Shown here: piece after piece, positions 52,501 to 57,045 of the stretch
How the letters are laid out: every line of letters starts with the position of its first letter
Numbering within the stretch: the first letter of the stretch is position 1
Assembly (NCBI GenBank): GCA_002718515.1
Contig: PBEX01000023.1
Coordinates: forward strand, 34,511-91,555
From: Phycisphaerae bacterium
Lineage (GTDB): Bacteria; Planctomycetota; Phycisphaerae; Phycisphaerales; SM1A02
Direction of reading: 5' to 3'
Length of the DNA stretch: 57,045 bases
Notes under the pieces: model-generated
The model's input: only the letters and a program-made list of their open reading frames with translations
What the model was told of the DNA's origin: nothing
Database searches by the model: none
Position numbers and translations under genes: made by a program

Positions 52501-52820
52501 AGTTGCTTGAAACGATCGATGACAGATATGTCATCATGAATGCTGGCGACGCGATGTTCTTGGACTTTAAAGCGCTAAGACCGCCTGCTACAGGCATGAT
52601 TCGTAATTTTATTTTTTTCAGTGATGGCTGGGTCAAAGATGGTGACTTGAACACAGTTGATTCAAAAACAGTTGGACCGCTTCCACATCACAACATGAGT
52701 GATTACCCGTATCCTGAGTCTGAAATGCCAGATTCTTTATTGCCATCACATCCTGATTGGTCTGAGTACCACACTCGATTTATCGATGCAAAACCATTTC
52801 GCGATGCGTTAAAAGAGTAG
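49539..52820 (+). CDS. giant lipoprotein with TPR, FG-GAP/VCBS repeats and ASPIC/UnbV domain
   Basis: The 1093-residue lipoprotein has a lipobox (LIVLLLTGCDSG). TPR-like helices follow at ~30-190 (HADNAIEYLNRLQVLLPEEA, LDDAIQYFEQASMQAPDN), then FG-GAP/VCBS calcium-binding repeats at ~300-570 (DWNNDRLLDVAIG, DADHDGDLDLLVT, DINNDGWIDLAW), an ASPIC/UnbV-like segment at ~590-650 (VGVGGFIEVKSGGKYQKR, VIRVVWPNG), and ~430 residues of unknown type. It is exported to the envelope. UnbV domains often accompany secreted or biosynthetic systems; here the gene directly follows the flavoprotein. Confidence 0.82.
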   Translation: MNRFLCLIVLLLTGCDSGSQETHSEVHDAMRLHHLALAAIDSGHADNAIEYLNRLQVLLPEEASVNANLGVAALRQNKLDDAIQYFEQASMQAPDNHEIAILMSQTLALQGKFDEAAKALDRPIILDGGNNIKLHWASAELNRGNDYNQILDASKILMGAKQNLVARLMMTKALLGEGDLSMAKMQLESMERSGYIQGETAKTLFNNAIQKIEEGDARAAKAQVIGLDNVLKPTRAWQHSLLELAGPPGTIGHPVRSFINVQEPEQTMPDSSLPTFSLVPESVVENIDHGVLLVETLDRSSLVVARGSEIDALQDSEGFINVGSTISMLVPIDWNNDRLLDVAIGTEDGSIVLLEQGEPRWSLSSLLEGSGQSVLNITPWDADHDGDLDLLVTSDSTFLLQNNADNSVSKVNLDVPRVHDANIIDIDEDGAIDVVAIDDSNKLVLLRNLRSGRIVPEDTLLPDVQLHSLTTGDINNDGWIDLAWTELSGVAYHGINQSGDSIDVQRIGGKGNRVHLFDSNNNGWLETLVVGETLQLIDQQGRKLTVPTTGHVQIVDANLDGLLDLLVVGEDSAAWHQEKTTNNNFQKVVLEAILEGGQRNNAVGVGGFIEVKSGGKYQKRLVTGPLTHIGLGTDQADVIRVVWPNGVPQDVVEPEPNQVFTEEQILKGSCPFLATKVNGKWEFVTDLLWRSPLGLKINAQTVPPIAATQDWIKVTSDQMQPVNGLYECAVTAQLWETHFIDEIRLIAIDHPIGSEIFVDERFVAPIPPAFKLYTYETLHSPVSATNHLGVSATEIVAERDGQRLGGFAKGLYQGIAEDHFVELEFTNVDTTQPIDIVASGWIRPTDTSINVASAQGNHPIPKAIEVEVLNQKGKWETVIENGGFPAGKLKTIVLELPADVLNSTDIRIRLKTNLEIYWDRIAIATQSGVPFIKHDVELLNAELDYFGYPEMSRKNKDAPNVPDYENIQHFDAWRDLIGYYTRYGRVNKLLETIDDRYVIMNAGDAMFLDFKALRPPATGMIRNFIFFSDGWVKDGDLNTVDSKTVGPLPHHNMSDYPYPESEMPDSLLPSHPDWSEYHTRFIDAKPFRDALKE

Positions 52821-52846
52821 GCTATTCTCTGGAAGGAGATATCCCC

Positions 52847-53821
52847 ATGAAGATTTCCGCCATTGAACCCATTTCACCTGCGTGGAACAAGATGGTTCAT
52901 ATTCTTTTTAATCCCTTTGACTTTAAGAAATGGCTAGTACTCGGGTTTTGTGCATTTCTTGCTCAATGTGGCGAGGGTAGTGGTAGTAGCGGAAACCCTG
53001 GTGGTGGCGGAAATCCTGGAAGCAGTTACACAGAGCACACCGTTCCAGAAATGAAAGCTTGGGTGCATGAACATATTGAACTCATCATTGTTGCTGGCAT
53101 TGCTCTATTCATCTTAGGAATCTTGATCACAGTTCTTATCACTTGGCTATCGAGCCGAGGCAAGTTCATGTTCTTAGATGGGATTGTCAAGAATAGAGGC
53201 GCTGTTAAGGAGCCATGGGCGGAGTATAAAAAAGAGGGCAACAACCTTTGCATCTGGTCATTACTGATTCGATTCTCCGCATTCATACTGTTTGTTGGAG
53301 CAATCGTTATCGCATTTATGATTGCATGGCCAGACATTGACGCTGAGAAGTTTGGTTCTTCCGCTGTAAACGCCTTAATTGTTGGTGGCGGTTCATTATT
53401 GATATTGATTGTTGCCTTTGTACTGCTTGATTTCTTTATCCGCATGTTTGTGATTCCAACGATGTACATAAGAAGGATTTCATTTACGCAAGCGGCATCA
53501 ATTGCTTATTCTGACTGTGTTAGCAGTAACAAACTCCCCGCATTTTGCCTGCTTTGCATGCTCTTTGTGCTTGGAATAGCAACTGCAGCCATAGTGCTTG
53601 CAGTGACTTGTATGACGTGCTGTTTGGCTGGACTCCCTTACGTAAGTTCGGTCGTGTTTTTGCCCGTCTCAGTGTTTTTTACGTGCTATGCCCTCTTCTA
53701 CCTACAGCAGTTTGGTGATGAATGGAAATTCTTCCCGCGAGCGTGCAGCTCCTGTGGATATTCGCTTGAAGGGCTAAATGAAGCAAGCGTATGCCCTGAG
53801 TGTGGTAAAAATGAGGGATAA
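52847..53821 (+). CDS. multi-pass membrane protein with C-terminal zinc ribbon, unknown function
   Basis: The 324-residue protein has a glycine/serine-rich loop (GEGSGSSGNPGGGGNPGSS) after a short N-terminal amphipathic segment (NPFDFKKWLVLGFCAFLAQ). Four to five membrane helices follow, and a cytoplasmic zinc ribbon closes it (CSSCGYSLEGLNEASVCPECGKNEG, CxxC...CxxC). NPFDFKKWL is a motif I recall from uncharacterised planctomycete membrane proteins. AAGGAG lies upstream of the ATG at good spacing. It sits between two UnbV genes, 26 bases after the first. Confidence 0.7.
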   Translation: MKISAIEPISPAWNKMVHILFNPFDFKKWLVLGFCAFLAQCGEGSGSSGNPGGGGNPGSSYTEHTVPEMKAWVHEHIELIIVAGIALFILGILITVLITWLSSRGKFMFLDGIVKNRGAVKEPWAEYKKEGNNLCIWSLLIRFSAFILFVGAIVIAFMIAWPDIDAEKFGSSAVNALIVGGGSLLILIVAFVLLDFFIRMFVIPTMYIRRISFTQAASIAYSDCVSSNKLPAFCLLCMLFVLGIATAAIVLAVTCMTCCLAGLPYVSSVVFLPVSVFFTCYALFYLQQFGDEWKFFPRACSSCGYSLEGLNEASVCPECGKNEG

Positions 53822-53876
53822 CCCCCATCTGAAAAAAATGCAATAATTTCTCGTTAGAAACGTAATCGCCTTGCTT

Positions 53877-53882
53877 TACAAT
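53877..53882 (+). promoter_or_regulatory. putative -10 box before the second UnbV gene
   Basis: TACAAT lies in the 93-base spacer, with a poor -35 (TTAGAA, 53854-53859) 17 bases upstream. AGAGGAAGC at 53901-53909 provides a Shine-Dalgarno for the TTG start at 53915. Confidence 0.3.
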
Positions 53883-53914
53883 GCCGAAATGGGGGATAGT
53901 TAGAGGAAGCTATT

Positions 53915-55660
53915 TTGGAATTATTATCAATACTGACATATTCGTTACTGCTTTCTATTGAGGAAGCACCTAAACCGATCACTGATATTCACATGACCGA
54001 CGTGCGGGAAGAAGCAGGCGTTGATTTCCAGCATTATGGCGAGCGACATCGCTGGTGTGAAATTGGCCCTCAAGTCCAAGGCATTGCCACAAATGAACAA
54101 ATTCCAGATGGACTTTTTGAAGATCCCTTTGAGTTTGCGAATCGCCATCTCATTCGAATGAATGGTTCAGGCGCAGCATGGATTGATGTTGACAACGATG
54201 GCGATTACGACCTTTACCTTGTCAATGGTGCAGGCGGTCCTGAAACAACGAATGCCTTGTATCACAACATGGGCGATGGTACATTTTTACCACAAACCAA
54301 AGCGTGCGGTATTCTTGATGATGGTGAAGGCATGGCATGCAGCGTTGCGGATTACGACAACGATGGGTTCTCTGACTTGATGGTGATGAACTTTGGTGAC
54401 TTCGTGCTTTACCGTAACAATGGTGACGGCACTTTTGAAAATGTCACTGCTAAAGCGTTCCCAGATGGTATCGATGAAATTTGGTACGGAGGTTCATCGT
54501 GGGGCGACTTTGACGGTGATGGGCTCCTTGACATCTATGTCGCTGGATATGTTGATCTCAGCGAGAATAGAGGCAATTCCGGATTACGCTTCCCGATGGA
54601 CTTTAAAGGTTTTCCAAACTACCTCTACCATAACAATGGCGATGGCACATTTACGAATATTGCCAAAGAGGCGGGCGTTGAAGATGGGTTTAGAAAATCA
54701 ATGCAAGTACTTGTTGCAGACTTCAATGATGACATGAGACCTGACATTCTTGTCGCAAACGATACTGATCCAAATGGTTTGTATCTCAATGTAGGTGACG
54801 GCACATTCAAGGAATTTTCTGGACCAAGTGGTCTATCAAGCACAGACGGATCAATGGGTATTGCATGGGGCGATTACAACAACGACCAAAAGATGGACTT
54901 GTACATCAGCAATTACACTGGAGAAGCAGACTTGCTTCTCACAATGATTGACAATGAATCAAGCAATGATGGCAAAACGAAAAATGCTATTTTTACCGCT
55001 GACTTCACTTCACCAATTGTTCAGCAAAAAACATGGGCGCTCGTTGGTTGGGGAACAGGCTTCTACGACTTTGACAACGACGCAGATTTAGATTTGTTTG
55101 TTGCAGGCGGTCACCTCAATGGCGTCAGTGGCGACAACCGTGATTTCAATGTCCTCTTTGAAAACAATGGTGATGGTTCATTTAAAGACATGTCTGAAGG
55201 GTCAGGCATCATAGCCCCTGGCAAGCGAATTCACCGTGCTGCAATCTTTGGCGACTATGACAATGACGGTTTTGTGGACTTCTATGTTGTGAACAATGGC
55301 GAAGAATCTTACGATGATGAATCTGACAGACATGGCGTCTTGTTCAGAAACGATTCGACATCGAAGGGTAATTGGCTCAAACTTCGTTTAGAAGGATCAA
55401 CAAGTAACCGCGATGCATTCGGAACAAAAATTTCGCTTACTGCAAATGGCAAAACACAAATCCGTGAACACATCAGCGGAGAGGGTTACTTTTCAACAAA
55501 CGCGCAAGAAGTTCACTTCGGTCTTGGTGATGCAGAGACAATTGACTCAATCTTAATCACATGGCCAAGCGGCAGAACGCAGGCACTAGACAATGTCAAA
55601 GTGAATCAAACGCTTGAACTTGTTGAACCCCCTGCCACTCGTTCTAGAGCAAACCCTTAA
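53915..55660 (+). CDS. CRTAC1-type secreted protein with FG-GAP/VCBS repeats and ASPIC/UnbV domain
   Basis: The 581-residue protein opens with a short hydrophobic segment (LSILTYSLLLSIEEA) acting as an export signal. At least seven FG-GAP/VCBS repeats follow, with DxDxDG calcium loops (AAWIDVDNDGDYDLYLVNG, WGDFDGDGLLDIYVAGY, FGDYDNDGFVDFYVVNNG). The ASPIC/UnbV domain is at ~480-570 (NWLKLRLEGSTSNRDAFGTKI, SGEGYFSTNAQEVHFGLGD, ILITWPSGRTQAL). It is a predicted beta-propeller in the periplasm or outside the cell. The start is TTG with a clear Shine-Dalgarno. It overlaps the convergent pseudopilin gene by four bases. Confidence 0.85.
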   Translation: MELLSILTYSLLLSIEEAPKPITDIHMTDVREEAGVDFQHYGERHRWCEIGPQVQGIATNEQIPDGLFEDPFEFANRHLIRMNGSGAAWIDVDNDGDYDLYLVNGAGGPETTNALYHNMGDGTFLPQTKACGILDDGEGMACSVADYDNDGFSDLMVMNFGDFVLYRNNGDGTFENVTAKAFPDGIDEIWYGGSSWGDFDGDGLLDIYVAGYVDLSENRGNSGLRFPMDFKGFPNYLYHNNGDGTFTNIAKEAGVEDGFRKSMQVLVADFNDDMRPDILVANDTDPNGLYLNVGDGTFKEFSGPSGLSSTDGSMGIAWGDYNNDQKMDLYISNYTGEADLLLTMIDNESSNDGKTKNAIFTADFTSPIVQQKTWALVGWGTGFYDFDNDADLDLFVAGGHLNGVSGDNRDFNVLFENNGDGSFKDMSEGSGIIAPGKRIHRAAIFGDYDNDGFVDFYVVNNGEESYDDESDRHGVLFRNDSTSKGNWLKLRLEGSTSNRDAFGTKISLTANGKTQIREHISGEGYFSTNAQEVHFGLGDAETIDSILITWPSGRTQALDNVKVNQTLELVEPPATRSRANP

Positions 55661-56604
55661 TAGCCAACGTCTAAGACATTTCCAATAACACCTGGCAGTA
55701 AGACCTTTCTAATCTTGCGGTAGTCATCTTCAGCTTCAGTGTATTCGAAGTCATGTTCATATTGTCGCCATGCCTCTTCAAGTCCCTTGCTTTCAAACTG
55801 AATTGCCCCTGTTGAACCATCAACAAATGACATATTGATAAGTCCGTCATTCCAAAGTGCTGGCACGTCAATCCATTTCATTTCAGTTGGATGAAGTGTA
55901 AATCCACCTAGATTTCTTCCCCATAAATCATGCTCCCCAATAGCCACCATTGTTCCACCAGGCTGGGGTATTTGTGAGATAGTTTCTGTTGGAAGAAAAT
56001 ACTTGCAAACATGTGGTGTTGGCGCCCAAACATTGCATCCTGATTCAATTGGCCAATTATGTGCTCCCTGATGAAAGCCCCAGTGATCATCAGCCCCCCA
56101 CTTACAACCAACAAGCGCATTAAATGCATACGAACGAATCCTCTGAGGTTTCAAATTAGGATTATCCGCAACAAACTCTTCTAAAATGCCTATTGTTGGA
56201 TCAAATGGTGATGCATAAGCACGAACATCTCCTATGTATGGAAATGCTGCCCCATCAGTGAGTGTCGAAAGCAACTCAGTTGCTTGCCCTTGAACATCTA
56301 CCATTCGCGGATCACCATTAGAGTCAGTTCCATATGAGCGAATCCAAAACCGATCAACAATGTCTTGGGGGTGATAGTTTTCGCCTTCCGAGCGTGATGA
56401 GAGTAAACGCCCTTTATGATCTGTAGCATGAGACCAAGTAGCTGTTCCAAGCAAACGCAAATTTGACAAATCGTGAGCGTTGTGAGACTGATTCATGACT
56501 TTGCCAGCAACGACTGTGACAATACCAATCAGAATGCCAATGATACCAATGACAACTAGTAGTTCAATAAGTGTAAAGCCACGCTTGTTCTTACTTAAGG
56601 ACAT
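55657..56604 (-). CDS. type IV pseudopilin-like protein (DUF1559-like)
   Basis: The 315-residue protein starts with a prepilin leader and helix (KNKRGFTLIELLVVIGIIGI), cut after the Gly by prepilin peptidase. A beta-rich C-terminal domain follows (FNALVGCKWGADDHWG, WIDVPALWNDGLINMSFVDG), the typical layout of the very numerous planctomycete 'prepilin N-terminal cleavage/methylation' proteins. It is probably assembled by a type II/IV-like machine, none of which is adjacent. The start overlaps the upstream gene by ten bases, so both are in one transcript. Confidence 0.88.
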   Translation of the reverse strand: MSLSKNKRGFTLIELLVVIGIIGILIGIVTVVAGKVMNQSHNAHDLSNLRLLGTATWSHATDHKGRLLSSRSEGENYHPQDIVDRFWIRSYGTDSNGDPRMVDVQGQATELLSTLTDGAAFPYIGDVRAYASPFDPTIGILEEFVADNPNLKPQRIRSYAFNALVGCKWGADDHWGFHQGAHNWPIESGCNVWAPTPHVCKYFLPTETISQIPQPGGTMVAIGEHDLWGRNLGGFTLHPTEMKWIDVPALWNDGLINMSFVDGSTGAIQFESKGLEEAWRQYEHDFEYTEAEDDYRKIRKVLLPGVIGNVLDVGY

Positions 56605-57045
56605 GGTCCAAAGGCTCCTATGACAATTAACAGATCTTCAACATTTGTCATATTATCACCTGTGACATCAGCGTCAGGTGTTCCCCACCCTGCAATTATT
56701 GCAAGAAGATCGGAAATGTCCACAATCCCATCTCCAGAAATATCCCCACTACATGTTTCTCCAGGCAAGTCTACTTGTGAGAAAATTTGTACAGAATAAG
56801 GCGCAATACTTATCAAGCCACTAAAAGGCATGTTGTCATATGCAAATGATGTTGCTGTAGTCGCATGACCTATATTGGAATAATCATCACAATAAGTGAT
56901 GCTGTCAGAGTTAAAGACTAAATGCCACTCACCTTCACGAGGAAATCCTATTCGATAGTTCAATTTTTCATCAATGCTAAAGTTCATTGCAACAATTACA
57001 TCATCACCAATACCACCATCAGAAAATCTATGAAAAGCAATTGCT
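56595..57045 (-). CDS. C-terminus of a branching-enzyme/alpha-amylase-like protein with dockerin-like tail (5' end outside window)
   Basis: The frame is open through the right edge, so this is the C-terminal ~150 residues. The visible part reads AIAFHRFSDGGIGDDVIVAM, NYRIGFPREGEWHLVFNSD and later SGLISIAPYSVQIFSQ, matching the all-beta C-terminal domain of 1,4-alpha-glucan branching enzymes and alpha-amylases. It then ends in a dockerin-like pair of calcium loops (GDISGDGIVDISDLLAII, DVTGDNMTNVEDLLIV) and CP. Branching enzymes are normally cytoplasmic, whereas such tails occur on exported planctomycete proteins, so this is probably a secreted glycan enzyme. The catalytic domain is not in the window. 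Confidence 0.75.
   Translation of the reverse strand, partial: AIAFHRFSDGGIGDDVIVAMNFSIDEKLNYRIGFPREGEWHLVFNSDSITYCDDYSNIGHATTATSFAYDNMPFSGLISIAPYSVQIFSQVDLPGETCSGDISGDGIVDISDLLAIIAGWGTPDADVTGDNMTNVEDLLIVIGAFGPCP

Noticed and set aside
53822..53895. Inverted repeat CCCCCAT / ATGGGGG around the second UnbV promoter
   Set aside because: Only seven bases separated by 60, low-complexity arms and no T run; it may be chance.

Overview
The window looks like a chromosomal stretch of a low-to-moderate GC planctomycete, most likely Phycisphaerae or a relative. This rests on lineage-typical protein features, not on any database search: a PEP-CTERM protein ending in four arginines, a type IV prepilin-like pseudopilin, a dockerin-like double repeat at the end of a secreted glycan enzyme, two FG-GAP/VCBS plus ASPIC/UnbV (CRTAC1-type) proteins, a CehA-like PHP protein and an FHA-fused ECF sigma factor. 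There is no phage, IS element or CRISPR array.

Region 1 (1-11.7 kb) is a catabolic block for phenylacetyl-CoA. It holds the end of a PaaH-type 3-hydroxyacyl-CoA dehydrogenase, a PaaJ-type thiolase, the epoxidase genes paaABCD (no paaE reductase is seen, and paaB is a double-domain form), and a complete 2-oxoacid dehydrogenase complex (E1alpha, E1beta, E2 and a short E3). paaN and paaY converge on it from the opposite strand. A simple reading is phenylalanine to phenylpyruvate to phenylacetyl-CoA to epoxide to acetyl-CoA/succinyl-CoA, with the oxoacid dehydrogenase either making phenylacetyl-CoA or serving general pyruvate/branched-chain oxidation.

Region 2 (11.8-27.5 kb) is housekeeping and accessory: FHA-ECF sigma factor, tRNA-Arg(CCT) directly joined to a crcB fluoride channel gene, an AddAB-type helicase-nuclease pair, a possible small structured RNA with a strong terminator, an orphan ABC ATPase, a PHP metallohydrolase, a SMUG1-type uracil-DNA glycosylase, MtaB, a pentapeptide-repeat secreted protein, a guanine-deaminase-like enzyme, an alpha/beta hydrolase and a 54-residue membrane peptide.

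Region 3 (27.6-44.5 kb) is envelope and export: GT2 and GH29 genes, a PEP-CTERM protein with a clear promoter and terminator, and an efflux operon. The operon encodes a Cys-rich secreted protein, a TolC-like lipoprotein interrupted by two in-frame TAA codons, a HlyD adaptor, a MacB-like ATPase, two FtsX-type permeases and a Cys-rich lipoprotein. It is followed by a remarkable 1449-codon ORF joining an ABC exporter to a secretin that keeps its own lipoprotein signal, and by a transglutaminase-esterase fusion.

Region 4 (44.6-57 kb) starts with ychF and runs into a tight gene string. A heme-binding-domain protein is followed by an asparagine-synthase-like ligase lacking the glutaminase cysteine, a radical SAM protein, a flavin halogenase-like oxidoreductase, a giant TPR/VCBS/UnbV lipoprotein, a membrane protein and a second UnbV protein. 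This string is the best candidate for an undescribed pathway. The end of the window carries a pseudopilin and the C-terminus of a branching-enzyme/alpha-amylase-like protein with a dockerin-like tail.

A further genome-style observation is that many transcription-unit starts lack a Shine-Dalgarno but have a TG-n-TAnnAT-like -10 box only 6-12 bases before the start codon, suggesting widespread leaderless or nearly leaderless mRNAs. All calls come from reading the sequence; no searches were run.
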